Assembly (NCBI RefSeq): GCF_002803065.1
Contig: NZ_NNBL01000001.1
Coordinates: 284,734-348,733, forward strand
Direction: 5' to 3'
DNA from: Streptomyces sp. CB01635
GTDB lineage: Bacteria; Actinomycetota; Actinomycetes; Streptomycetales; Streptomycetaceae
Length of the DNA: 64,000 bases
Of this stretch, positions 53,756 to 64,000 are shown piece after piece. Positions within the stretch are counted from its first letter, which is position 1. The number at the start of each line of letters is the position of its first letter. Position numbers and translations under genes: made by a program. Under the pieces are notes generated by a model. The model was given only the letters and a program-made list of their open reading frames with translations, did not search any database and was not told where the DNA came from.

Positions 53756-54631
53756 TTGTCCCAGAAGCGCGAAACCCGACCCGAGGCCGTGGCGTCCGAT
53801 GGCCCCGGCGCCGTTCCGGAGGCCGGGCACCGGCGCCGGCTCGATCTGCGCGCCGACTGCGGGAACTGCTTCGGGCTGTGCTGTGTCGCGCTGCCCTTCG
53901 CCAGGTCATCCGACTTCGCCGCGGACAAGGCCGCGGGCCGGCCGTGCCACAACCTCCAGCACGACTTCCGCTGCGGCATCCACACCACGCTCCGTGACAA
54001 GGGCTACTCGGGTTGCACGGTCTTCGACTGCTTCGGCGCCGGTCAGCAGGTGTCACAGGTCACGTTCGGCGGCGAGGACTGGCGTACGTCGCGCGGGACC
54101 GCGCGCACGATGTTCGACGTCTTCCCCGTCATGCGCCAACTGCACGAACTGCTCTGGTACTTGACCGAGGCGCTGGAGCTCGACCGGGCCCGCCCGGCGC
54201 ACGCGGAGGTGCGGCGCGCCCTCGACGGGATCGAGGAGCTCACCCGCGCCGACGCCGCCACCCTCGCCGCGGCCGACGTCCCCACCCTCCGCGGCGAGGT
54301 CAGCGAGACGCTCCTGAAGGTCAGCGAACTCGTACGGGCGGCCGTGCCCGGCCGAAAGAAGAACCGCCGGGGCGCCGACCTGATGGGCGCCCGCCTCCAG
54401 GGCGCCGATCTGCGGGGTGCCAACCTGCGCGGCGCCTGTCTGATCGCGGCCGACCTCACCGGCGCCGACCTGCGCGAGGCCGACCTCATAGGGGCCGACC
54501 TCCGCGACGCGCGCCTTCAGGGCGCCGATCTGACCGGCAGCATCTTCCTCACGCAGGCGCAGGTCAACGCGGCCCGCGGGGACGGCTCGACCAGGATCCC
54601 GGCCACCATGAGCCGCCCCGCGCACTGGTAG
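53756..54631 (+). CDS. Cysteine-cluster plus pentapeptide-repeat protein
   Basis: A 291-residue protein starting at TTG 53756 (MSQKRETRPEAV) with AGGAGA 9 nt upstream. Residues about 20-80 have the cysteine set CGNCFGLCC, CHNLQHDFRCG and GCTVFDCFG, like YkgJ/FliB-type metal- or Fe-S-binding clusters. After a helical spacer, residues about 203-270 are pentapeptide repeats (GADLMGARLQGADLRGANLR, GADLREADLIGADLRDARL), a right-handed square helix. Known pentapeptide proteins can mimic DNA (Qnr) or bind proteins; the fusion has no established function. Confidence 0.85.
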   Translation: MSQKRETRPEAVASDGPGAVPEAGHRRRLDLRADCGNCFGLCCVALPFARSSDFAADKAAGRPCHNLQHDFRCGIHTTLRDKGYSGCTVFDCFGAGQQVSQVTFGGEDWRTSRGTARTMFDVFPVMRQLHELLWYLTEALELDRARPAHAEVRRALDGIEELTRADAATLAAADVPTLRGEVSETLLKVSELVRAAVPGRKKNRRGADLMGARLQGADLRGANLRGACLIAADLTGADLREADLIGADLRDARLQGADLTGSIFLTQAQVNAARGDGSTRIPATMSRPAHW

Positions 54632-54653
54632 GCACGCGCCTCTCGGCGAGTGG

Positions 54654-56720
54654 TCAGACCCCCAGGGACTTCTTCAGGAAGTCGAGCTGGAACAGCAGCA
54701 GATTCTCCGCGACGCCCTCCTGCGTGACCATGTGCGTCGCGCCCGGCAGGGGGAGTACCTGGTGGCTGCGGCCCGCCGCGAGCAGCGCCGCCGACAGGCG
54801 CAGGGTGTGCGCGACCGCCACATTGTCGTCGGCGAGCCCGTGCACCAGCAGGAGCGGCCGGCGCAGCAGGGGCGCGTCGGCGATCAGGGAGCAGCGCTCG
54901 TAGTTCTCGGGTTCCTCGTCGGGATGGCCGAGATAACGCTCCTTCCAGTGCGTGTCGTACAGCCGCTGGTCGGTGGGCGGCGCGCCCGCGACCGCCGCGT
55001 GGAAGACGTCGGGCCTGCGCAGCACGGCGCCCGCGGCCAGGAACCCGCCGAACGACCAGCCGCGGATCGCGACCCGCGTCAGATCGAGGTCGGGGAACTG
55101 CGCCCCGGCCGCCTGCACGGCGGAGACCTGGTCGTCGAGGGCGTGCGTCAGGATGTCGCCGCGGATCTCCTTCTCCCACGCGGGGCCGCGCCCCGGTGAG
55201 CCGCGCCCGTCCGTGACCAGGACCGCGAAGCCCTGCTCGGCGAACCACTGCGACAGATGCGCGGGCCAGCCGAGGCCGCGCGTGGCAACCAAAAGGTGCT
55301 GGCCCCCGTACGGGTTCACCAGGACGGGGAGCGTGCCGCTGCCCGGTGTGTGCCACGACGGCAGGAACAGCTGGCTGCGCAACTCCCGCTCGCCGAGCCG
55401 CAGATGAACGGGCCGCGTGGGGACGACGGGGCGCTCGGCGAGCGAGGAGATCTCCCCGACGGGCTTGCCCTTCTTCGTCACCTCCACGGTCGTGCGGTCC
55501 TCCCGGCGGCTCACCAGGACCGTGGTGCCGCCCGCCGAGACGGCCGTGTGCACGCCCGGCGTGTCCGTGAGCCTGACGCAGCCCGCGTCGGGCGCCCACG
55601 TCCACACATGGGTCTCGGTGGGCTCGTCGCCGCCCTCGAACAGCACCGACTCGCCTTGTACGCCCAGGACTTGGCGGACCTGAAGGCCCACCGGGGTCAC
55701 CGGCTTCCCGGCCACGACGAGGCGGCGGGTGTCCTGTTCGTCGCGGGTGGTCACCAGTGCGCCGGACGCCGTGCGGCACGGGGCGCCGGGGACCAGCTCG
55801 ACCCAGGCCGCGTCGAGCTGCTCGTCCAGGAGGCGGGTGGCGCCCGTCGCGGGGTCCACGGCCAGCGTGCGCAGCGTCCGCTGGTCGCGGCTCTGCACCG
55901 CGGCGAACGGGCCGTGCGCGTCCCACCCGGCGACGGGCACATACTCGAACGCCCCACGGTCCCAGTCCACTTCGGCCCGCGAGCCGTCCAGGTGCAGCAA
56001 GTGGAGCGACACGTCGGCGTTGGCCGTGCCCGCCGCCGGGTAGCGCACGGCGCGCGGCGGCGCTGAAGGGTCGGCGGGGTCGGAGAGATACCAGCGCTGC
56101 ACACGCGACGTGTCCACGCGCGCCGCGAGCAGCGCGCCGCCGTCGGGCGCCCACCAGTGTCCGCGCGCCCGGCCCATCGACTCCGAGGACGCGTGGTCGG
56201 TCAACCCGTAGGTGATGTCAGGGCCTTCGGGCGCCGCGAGCAGCCGGTCCTCGCCGTTGAGCGTGACGACGTGCAGGGCGCCCCCGGTGACGTACGCGAC
56301 CGAACGGCCGTCGGGGGACAGGCGCGGGTCCACGACCGGGCCCGCCGCCGACACGGGGAACGGGACGCCGTCCGCGACACGCACCGCCCAGAGCGCTCCC
56401 GACAGGGCGTACACGACGGTGCGGCACTCGGCGTCGGCCGAGTACGAGACGAGCCCGACCGCGCTCTCCCGCGCCCGCTCCCTGCGCACGCGCTCGGCGG
56501 CCGGCACGTCACCTGCGCGCGCGGTGCGCGAGACATTCACGAGGACCCGCTCTTCACCGTCCTCGTGGAGCCACAGGGCGCTCACGGGGTCGGCGCCGCC
56601 GCCCGTGCGCAGGAACAGGACGCGCCGGCCGTCGGCCGAGACCGTGAACCGGCTCGGGGCGCCCAGGGCGAAGCGGCGGGTGCGGGCGTACTGGCGCGGG
56701 AACTCTCGGGCATCGTCCAT
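54654..56720 (-). CDS. S9 family prolyl oligopeptidase-like peptidase
   Basis: A 688-residue protein of the DPP IV/acyl-aminoacyl peptidase group. The N-terminal 430 residues form a beta propeller; the C-terminal catalytic domain has the nucleophile in VAIRGWSFGGFLAAGAVLRR, the aspartate in VHGLADDNVAVAHTL and the histidine in LPLPGATHMVTQEG. No signal peptide, so it is probably cytoplasmic. It cleaves short peptides, often after proline or alanine. A separate hairpin 30 nt upstream separates it from the USP gene. Confidence 0.92.
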   Translation of the reverse strand: MDDAREFPRQYARTRRFALGAPSRFTVSADGRRVLFLRTGGGADPVSALWLHEDGEERVLVNVSRTARAGDVPAAERVRRERARESAVGLVSYSADAECRTVVYALSGALWAVRVADGVPFPVSAAGPVVDPRLSPDGRSVAYVTGGALHVVTLNGEDRLLAAPEGPDITYGLTDHASSESMGRARGHWWAPDGGALLAARVDTSRVQRWYLSDPADPSAPPRAVRYPAAGTANADVSLHLLHLDGSRAEVDWDRGAFEYVPVAGWDAHGPFAAVQSRDQRTLRTLAVDPATGATRLLDEQLDAAWVELVPGAPCRTASGALVTTRDEQDTRRLVVAGKPVTPVGLQVRQVLGVQGESVLFEGGDEPTETHVWTWAPDAGCVRLTDTPGVHTAVSAGGTTVLVSRREDRTTVEVTKKGKPVGEISSLAERPVVPTRPVHLRLGERELRSQLFLPSWHTPGSGTLPVLVNPYGGQHLLVATRGLGWPAHLSQWFAEQGFAVLVTDGRGSPGRGPAWEKEIRGDILTHALDDQVSAVQAAGAQFPDLDLTRVAIRGWSFGGFLAAGAVLRRPDVFHAAVAGAPPTDQRLYDTHWKERYLGHPDEEPENYERCSLIADAPLLRRPLLLVHGLADDNVAVAHTLRLSAALLAAGRSHQVLPLPGATHMVTQEGVAENLLLFQLDFLKKSLGV

Positions 56721-56748
56721 GAGGGCACTCTGACATGCCCCGCTGACA

Positions 56749-56770
56749 CCCCGTCGGGTGGACGACGGGG
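56749..56770 (-). terminator. Hairpin between USP and S9 peptidase genes
   Basis: Perfect 8-bp arms CCCCGTCG and CGACGGGG with a 6-nt loop, 17 nt past the stop of the leftward USP gene. Likely its terminator. Confidence 0.65.
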
Positions 56771-56787
56771 GCGTGCCCCCGCTCGCG

Positions 56788-57258
56788 TCAGCTGTCGGAC
56801 TTCTCCCGCACCACCACGACCGAGCAGTGCGCGTGCTGCGTCACCTGCTGGCTCACCGAGCCGAGCAGCGCCCCCTTGAAGCCGCCGTAGCCGCGGGTGC
56901 CCACGACCAGGAGATCGGCGGCCCCGGACGCCTCGACGAGGACCTTCGCCGCGGGCCCCTGCACCATGCGGCTGTGCACCGGGACGGGCGGGCTCTCGCC
57001 GACCGTCTCCGTGACGATGTCGATCAGTCTGACGCGCGAGGTCTCCTCGGAGGAGACCAGCTCGCGGCCGCCGGCCGCCGTGCCCACGTCGGCGGGCCCG
57101 CCGAGGCTGAAGGGATTCGTGGACCACTCCCAGCTCATGACGGCGTGCACCCGGCCGCCGACGAGCGTGGCCTGCCGCACGGCCCAGCGGAGGGCTTCCT
57201 TCGAGTGCTTCGAACCGTCGACGCCTACGACGATCAACGGCTCCGTGGCCTGGCTCAC
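56788..57258 (-). CDS. Universal stress protein
   Basis: A 156-residue UspA-family protein. Start GTG 57258 is chosen because GAGGAG lies just upstream. The domain shows IVVGVDGSKHSKEALRWAV, a middle helix around VRLIDIVTETVG, and the ATP-binding C-terminal motif VVGTRGYGGFKGALLGSVSQ followed by SVVVV, which matches the GxxGxxxxxxxxGS/T nucleotide motif. Likely an ATP-binding stress protein. It is divergent from the geosmin synthase gene with a 144-bp gap. Confidence 0.92.
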   Translation of the reverse strand: MSQATEPLIVVGVDGSKHSKEALRWAVRQATLVGGRVHAVMSWEWSTNPFSLGGPADVGTAAGGRELVSSEETSRVRLIDIVTETVGESPPVPVHSRMVQGPAAKVLVEASGAADLLVVGTRGYGGFKGALLGSVSQQVTQHAHCSVVVVREKSDS

Positions 57259-57393
57259 CGAGGACTCCTCAGCTGGGGATCGGGTGGGATCGGGTACCGC
57301 CCTTTTCCCCGTCCGGACGCTCCTCAGTCGTCGGTTCACGCGATGGTGCGATCATGTGCCGCCGTCCGGATGCCCGCCGGAGGCCACGGGTAG

Positions 57394-59604
<2,211 letters not shown>

Positions 59605-59666
59605 AGGCGGCCATCGACCGGCCGCACCACGGGGGATGTAACACAGAACACGGGGGTGTTCTCACC

Positions 59667-61556
59667 ATGACCGACATCATCGAGAGGATCACGGACGGCC
59701 TGGCGGGCGCGGCGCGGGATTCCGCGCCCGCCGCGGCGGACGGTGAACTGGCGCCGTACGTCGCGCCGTTGACCGTTCCGCCCGTCCTGCGTCCCGACTC
59801 CACGGACGTCCTGCGGGAGACCGAGATCGCGCTGCGGCCGACGTGGGTGCGGCTGCACCCGCAGCTCCCGCCGACACTCATGTGGGGGTACGGCGGATCG
59901 GTGCCGGGGCCGACGATCGAGGTCCGGCGCGGGCAGCGCGTCCGGATCGCCTGGACCAACCGCATTCCGAAGGGCAGCGAGTACCCGGTCACCGCCGTCG
60001 AGGTGCCGGCGGCGAACCCCAACCCGAGCACCGAACCGGGCCGCGACGGCGTCCCGCCGATCGCGGACGTCGCCGCCCTGCCCGCCTGGACCGTCACTCA
60101 CCTGCACGGCGCGCAGACCGGCGGCGGCAACGACGGCTGGGCGGACAACGCGGTGGGCTACGGCGACGCCCAGCTCTCCGAGTACCCGAACGACCACCAG
60201 GCGGTCCAGTGGTGGTACCACGACCACGCCATGAACGTGACGCGGTGGAACGTCCACACGGGCCTCTACGGCACCTACCTCGTCCGCGACGACGAGGAGG
60301 ACGCGCTCCAACTCCCCTCCGGGGAGCGGGAGATCCCGCTCCTCGTCGCCGACCGCAACCTCGACACGGACGAGGACGGCGCGCTCAACGGCCGCCTGCT
60401 GCACAAGACCGTGATCGTCCAGGAGAAGAACCCGGAGACGGGCAAGCCGGTCTCCGTGCCCTTCGCGGGCCCGTACACCACCGTCAACGGCCGCATCTGG
60501 CCCTACGCCGAAGTGGACGCGGCCTGGCACCGCTTCCGCCTGGTCAACGCGTCGAACGCCCGGATCTACGACCTCGTTCTGATCGACGAGGACGACAACC
60601 CGGTGCCTGGTGTCCTGCACCAGATCGGCAGCGACGGCGGGCTGCTGCCGCGGCCGGTGCCGGTCGACTTCGACGAGGCGCTGCCCACGCTGACCGTCGC
60701 GCCGGCCGAGCGCATGGACCTGCTCATCGACTTCCGCGCGCTCGCGGGACGCCGCGTACGCCTCGTCAACAAGGGCGCGGGCCAGGCGCCCGGCGTACCC
60801 GACCCGGCGAACAACGTGCGCTATCCGCACGTCATGGAGTTCCGCGTCGGCGAGTGCGGCGCGGACGACCCGTTCGAGCTGCCCGAGGTGCTCTCGGGAT
60901 CCTTCCGCCGCCTGACGCACGACATCGAGCACGGGCACCGGCTGATCGTGCTGACCCCGCCCGCCACGAAGGGCGGCGGTGGTCACCCCGAGATCTGGGA
61001 GATGACCGAGGTCGAAGGGGAGGTCGAAGTCCCAGCGGACGGCGTCATCCAACTCCGTGGCGCCAACGGCACGTCGAAGACGTACCGGCGCACCTCCCGC
61101 ACGTTCAACGACGGCCTCGGCTTCACCGTCGCCGAGGGAAGCTACGAGCAGTGGAGCTTCCTCAACCTCGCGGTGAACCCGCCCGTCGTGCACCCCATGC
61201 ACATCCATCTCGCCGACTTCCAGATCCTCGGCCGTGACACGTACGACGTGTCGGGGTTCGACGTGACGGCCGGCGGCACGCGCGTGCCGCTCGCGCCCGA
61301 CCCGGCCACGCCGGTCCCGCTCCCGCCGAACGAGCGCGGCTACAAGGACGTCTTCCGGGCGCTGCCCGGCCAGATGCTGCGCGTCATGGGCCGGTTCGAC
61401 GGCGCGTACGGGCGCTTCATGTATCACTGCCATCTGCTGGAGCACGAGGACATGGGCATGATGCGGCCGTTCGTGGTGATGCCCGCCGAGGCGATGAAGT
61501 TCGACCACGGTGCGGGGCACGGCGGACATGGGGGGCACGGAGGGCACGGCGGCTGA
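59667..61556 (+). CDS. Multicopper oxidase, phenoxazinone-synthase-like
   Basis: A 629-residue protein starting at ATG 59667, 62 bp after geoA. Copper motifs in order: THLHGAQT near residue 145, WYHDHAMN near residue 183, [10 protein letters not shown] near residue 510, and [14 protein letters not shown] near residue 587, giving type 1 copper plus the trinuclear cluster. It has no obvious signal peptide. The C-terminal tail is a Gly/His repeat ([12 protein letters not shown]) that could bind copper. Substrates unknown; family members oxidise phenols or metals. Likely co-transcribed with geoA. Confidence 0.93.
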   Translation: MTDIIERITDGLAGAARDSAPAAADGELAPYVAPLTVPPVLRPDSTDVLRETEIALRPTWVRLHPQLPPTLMWGYGGSVPGPTIEVRRGQRVRIAWTNRIPKGSEYPVTAVEVPAANPNPSTEPGRDGVPPIADVAALPAWTVTHLHGAQTGGGNDGWADNAVGYGDAQLSEYPNDHQAVQWWYHDHAMNVTRWNVHTGLYGTYLVRDDEEDALQLPSGEREIPLLVADRNLDTDEDGALNGRLLHKTVIVQEKNPETGKPVSVPFAGPYTTVNGRIWPYAEVDAAWHRFRLVNASNARIYDLVLIDEDDNPVPGVLHQIGSDGGLLPRPVPVDFDEALPTLTVAPAERMDLLIDFRALAGRRVRLVNKGAGQAPGVPDPANNVRYPHVMEFRVGECGADDPFELPEVLSGSFRRLTHDIEHGHRLIVLTPPATKGGGGHPEIWEMTEVEGEVEVPADGVIQLRGANGTSKTYRRTSRTFNDGLGFTVAEGSYEQWSFLNLAVNPPVVHPMHIHLADFQILGRDTYDVSGFDVTAGGTRVPLAPDPATPVPLPPNERGYKDVFRALPGQMLRVMGRFDGAYGRFMYHCHLLEHEDMGMMRPFVVMPAEAMKFDHGAGHGGHGGHGGHGG

Positions 61557-61646
61557 CCCGATGCCAGAAATGCCCGGTTCAGTCTCACTCGTTCGGGAAT
61601 CGTCGCGCCGGACGCGGACGGGTAGGGCTTTGGCCGGAGGTGGGCC

Positions 61647-62240
61647 ATGGAACAGACCGCGTTGCGCCCCAAGTCGATGCCCGGAGCCCCGCGCCGTGAG
61701 GCGGCGGCCCGGGGGAACGGTTCGGGCGGCCGCCGCCCGCATGCGGCGCGGCGCCGCGGCAAGCGCCTCGTCACTCTGCTGCTCGGCCTGCTGTTCGGGG
61801 CCGTGCTCGTGCTGTCGGGGGTCGGCCTCGGCACGGTCGGCGCCGCCGTCATAGGCATGAGCAAGCTGGCCGAGATGCAACAGCAGGCGGGGGCGGCGCC
61901 GCGGCCGCCGGCGCTCACGCCGTCACATCCGCCCACCTCTTCCGCGTCCCCGTCGCCCTCCGCACGCCCCGTGCGGGCGGCGCTCGGCGTCGAGGCGGTG
62001 GACGCGCCCAAGGGTGCGGGGGCGCTGCTCGTGGGCGTGCACGTGCCCGGTCCCGGCTACACGGCGGGTCTCGTCCGCGGCGACGTGCTGATCGCCTTCG
62101 GCGAGACCCGGATCGGCTCCGCGGGCGCCCTCGCCCAGGCGGTGGAGTCCGCGCGTCCGGGCCGGCAGGTCACGCTGACGGTCCGGCACGAGTCGGGCGT
62201 GCGCCAGGTGCTGGCGGTGACTCCTGGAGTGGTGACCTAG
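61647..62240 (+). CDS. Membrane-anchored PDZ-domain protein
   Basis: A 197-residue protein. Residues 1-40 are basic; a transmembrane helix follows (LVTLLLGLLFGAVLVLSGV); after a Pro/Ser-rich linker, residues about 105-190 form a PDZ domain (ALLVGVHVPGPGYTAGLVRG, DVLIAFGETRIGSAGALAQA). There is no protease domain, so it may be a scaffold or a protein-binding partner of a membrane protease, presumably exported. It is 90 bp after the oxidase. Confidence 0.85.
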   Translation: MEQTALRPKSMPGAPRREAAARGNGSGGRRPHAARRRGKRLVTLLLGLLFGAVLVLSGVGLGTVGAAVIGMSKLAEMQQQAGAAPRPPALTPSHPPTSSASPSPSARPVRAALGVEAVDAPKGAGALLVGVHVPGPGYTAGLVRGDVLIAFGETRIGSAGALAQAVESARPGRQVTLTVRHESGVRQVLAVTPGVVT

Positions 62241-62262
62241 GGGAGCGCCCTACGGGGGGAGA

Positions 62263-63060
62263 TCAGACCACCCGGAAGTGCGTCGTCAGACGCCGCTCGT
62301 CGTCGAGGATGTGGAAGGCCAGGCCCACCGGAGCGTCCCGGTCCGCCACACCCTCGCCCTCCCAGGGCAGCCGCAGCGTCCAGGTCACGCCGGGGCCGAT
62401 CACCAGCGGACGGCCCGCGAACACGGTGGCGGCCGGGGTGTGCGCGTGCCCCGCGATGATCCCGGCGATCTCCGGCCGCCGCTCCAGCAGAGCGGCCAGC
62501 TCCCGTGGTCGGTCCAGCTGGTACGCGTCGGGCAGCGGGTGGTGCAGCGCCACCGGCGGGTGGTGGAACGCGAGCAGGACGGGCGTCTCGCCGTCGAGCC
62601 CGTCGAGGGTGTCCTCCAGCCAGCCGTACGTCTCCTCGTCGAGCCGGCCCTCGTCGGCGCCCGGAATGCTGGAGTCGCACATGAGGACCACGGCGCCGCC
62701 GACGTGGTGGGCGTGGTTCACCGGCCCCTCGGCCGCGGGTTCGCGCAGCAGCGCCTTGCGGTAGGGCGCCCGGCTGTCGTGGTTGCCGGGACAGGTCAGG
62801 ACGGGGAAAGGCAGGCCGGGGAAAGGGGCGCCGGGGGGCGGTGGGCCGCCGTCGCTCGGCCCGCCCGTGTGCAGCCCCAGCAGCTCCGCCGCCTCCTCGT
62901 ACTCGGACTCCGCGCCGTGGTCCGCGATGTCGCCGGTGACCAGGAGGGCGTCGAAGGGGCCCGGCAGCGCCCGGAGGTGGTCGATCACGCGCCGGGCGCG
63001 CGCCGTGGCGCGCGGGGTCCCGTCGAGGTGCAGGTCGCTGATCTGGGCCAGTACAAGCAT
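62263..63060 (-). CDS. Metallophosphoesterase, 3',5'-cyclic-nucleotide phosphodiesterase-like
   Basis: A 265-residue calcineurin-like phosphoesterase with all five metal motifs: LAQISDLHLDG, LLVTGDIADHG, LTCPGNHDSRAPY, AFHHPPVALHH and IIAGHAHTPAATVF. It resembles CpdA-type phosphodiesterases and related phospholipid enzymes. The region 63061-63275 between it and the divergent M24 gene holds a perfect palindrome at 63107-63126, 47 nt upstream of its start. Confidence 0.9.
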   Translation of the reverse strand: MLVLAQISDLHLDGTPRATARARRVIDHLRALPGPFDALLVTGDIADHGAESEYEEAAELLGLHTGGPSDGGPPPPGAPFPGLPFPVLTCPGNHDSRAPYRKALLREPAAEGPVNHAHHVGGAVVLMCDSSIPGADEGRLDEETYGWLEDTLDGLDGETPVLLAFHHPPVALHHPLPDAYQLDRPRELAALLERRPEIAGIIAGHAHTPAATVFAGRPLVIGPGVTWTLRLPWEGEGVADRDAPVGLAFHILDDERRLTTHFRVV

Positions 63061-63106
63061 GGTTGTACGTCCTTCGGAGAAGGGGGTTAACGGATGCTGC
63101 CGATCT

Positions 63107-63126
63107 AACCATTAGTTGTAATGGTT
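63107..63126. promoter_or_regulatory. Operator-like palindrome
   Basis: Perfect inverted repeat AACCATTA-GTTG-TAATGGTT, 8-bp arms and 4-nt spacer, in an AT-rich patch. It lies in the divergent gap, 47 bp from the metallophosphoesterase start, the size expected for a dimeric repressor site. No regulator gene is in view. Confidence 0.72.
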
Positions 63127-63275
63127 GAACAATGGGTTGGCGTTAGGTGGTGGTCCGGGCGGGTGGCGCGCGCATGCGGGAACTGACTCGCGTCAGGCCC
63201 GGCGGGCGGGCAGGATGCTGCCCGTACGTCCTTTTTGTAGAAGCGATGTTCAGCTCGGAGCACCCGGAGGACCGG

Positions 63276-64000
63276 ATGACCGCCACGCCCGCGCCGTTCA
63301 CGGCCGACGACTACAAGGCCCGGATGGAGCGCGCCGCCCGGTCCGCGGCCGACGCGGGGCTCGCCGGCGTCCTCGTCGCCCCCGGCCCCGACATGGTCTG
63401 GCTCACCGGCTATTCGCCCACCGCCGACACCGAGCGCCTCACGATGCTCGTCCTCGCCCCGGGCCGGGACCCCGTCCTCGTAGTCCCCACGCTCGAGGCA
63501 CCGGACGCCGCGAAGGCGGTGGGAGCGGACGCCCTCACCCTGCGGGACTGGACCGACGGCAAGGACCCGTACGCGGTGACCGCGCCCCTCCTCGACGGCT
63601 CCGGGCGCTTCGGCATCAGCGACAACGCGTGGGCGATGCACCTCATCGGGCTGCAGAAGACACTGCCCGACACCTCGTACGCCTCCCTCACGGAGGCCCT
63701 GCCGATGATGCGCGCCGTCAAGGACGCGGCCGAACTCGAACGGCTCACGGCCGCCGGCGAGGCTGCCGACGCCACGTACGAGGAGATCAAGAAGGTGCCC
63801 TTCGCGGGCCGCAGGGAGACCGACGTCGCGGGCGATCTCGCCGATCTGCTGCGGCAGTTCGGGCACTCGCAGGTCGACTTCACCGTCGTCGGATCGGGCC
63901 CGAACGGCGCCAACCCGCACCACGAGGCGGGCGAACGCGTCATCGAGAACGGCGACATGGTCGTCCTCGACTTCGGCGGCCTCAAGCACGGCTACGGCTC
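63276..64000 (+). CDS. M24 family metallopeptidase (Xaa-Pro aminopeptidase-like), truncated by window end
   Basis: The first 241 residues are visible; the frame stays open to the edge. It begins MTATPAPFTADDYKARMERA, has the creatinase-like N-terminal domain (LAGVLVAPGPDMVWLTGYSP, SASSIGN of substrate unclear), a catalytic-domain start at RAVKDAAELERLTAAGEAAD, and NPHHEAGERVIENGDMVVLD with VLDFGG, which holds the first metal aspartate region of the pita-bread fold. The ATG at 63276 has GGAGG upstream; an in-frame ATG at 63246 is possible. Probably cleaves Xaa-Pro peptides. Confidence 0.9.
   Translation, partial: MTATPAPFTADDYKARMERAARSAADAGLAGVLVAPGPDMVWLTGYSPTADTERLTMLVLAPGRDPVLVVPTLEAPDAAKAVGADALTLRDWTDGKDPYAVTAPLLDGSGRFGISDNAWAMHLIGLQKTLPDTSYASLTEALPMMRAVKDAAELERLTAAGEAADATYEEIKKVPFAGRRETDVAGDLADLLRQFGHSQVDFTVVGSGPNGANPHHEAGERVIENGDMVVLDFGGLKHGYG

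Overview
The window is high-GC actinobacterial chromosomal DNA, most likely from a Streptomyces species. Support: dense GC-rich genes with many GTG starts, an actinobacterial coproporphyrin-type heme pathway (hemE, hemG/cgoX, hemQ), a two-domain germacradienol/geosmin synthase, and several Streptomyces-type conserved hypotheticals. Both flanks look like ordinary core chromosome; a large phage-tail-like gene cluster sits between them.

Left flank (1-13.3 kb): a DUF3000 protein, hemE, a small hypothetical, a CoA-disulfide-reductase-like flavoprotein, a DUF4349 lipoprotein, hemG and hemQ, closed by a strong bidirectional hairpin at 7238-7283. Then come a secreted alpha/beta hydrolase, a TIGR04222 membrane protein, a DUF4142 protein, a DUF692 protein, a PTH2-type peptidyl-tRNA hydrolase and a 64-residue zinc-ribbon protein. 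A 641-bp gene-poor stretch (13299-13939) holds a degenerate copy of the DUF692 gene start.

Centre (13.94-43.35 kb): one rightward run of about 20 tightly packed, often overlapping genes encodes a contractile injection system (CIS). It has sheath, tube, a cysteine-rich baseplate or chaperone candidate, a DUF4255 cap-type protein, an AAA+ ATPase, a tube-initiator-like protein, a LysM protein, a gpD hub, a gpV spike, a PAAR-like tip, a gp25-like protein, two gpJ-like wedge proteins, a gpI-like protein with a beta-helix-like half, and a DUF6519 protein. It ends with a phage-endolysin-type amidase and a terminator hairpin. No capsid, terminase, integrase or T6SS membrane-complex gene is present, so this is an eCIS-type particle rather than a prophage or T6SS.

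The most unusual gene is at 21093-27512. It encodes a 2139-residue protein with an N-terminal DUF4157 (HELQH) domain, a charged low-complexity segment of about 950 residues, a hydrophobic helical segment resembling a tape measure, and a C-terminal module resembling a polymorphic-toxin ADP-ribosyltransferase. The toxin-like end is near 50% GC in sampled lines. It is followed by a HEAT-like 258-residue protein with features of an immunity protein, inserted between structural genes. I propose a tape measure/cargo/toxin fusion with its own immunity gene inside a CIS operon.

Right flank (43.5-64 kb): polysaccharide deacetylase, a substrate-binding protein without a signal peptide, PPK2, a Tat-exported PhoX-family protein, a small membrane protein, ZapE-type ATPase, a RibD-C reductase, a conserved hypothetical, murC, msrB, a Cys-rich hypothetical, a Cys-cluster/pentapeptide-repeat protein, an S9 peptidase, a universal stress protein, geosmin synthase, a multicopper oxidase, a PDZ membrane protein, a metallophosphoesterase with a perfect upstream palindrome, and an M24 peptidase cut by the window end. 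All functional calls come from reading motifs by eye; no database search was possible.
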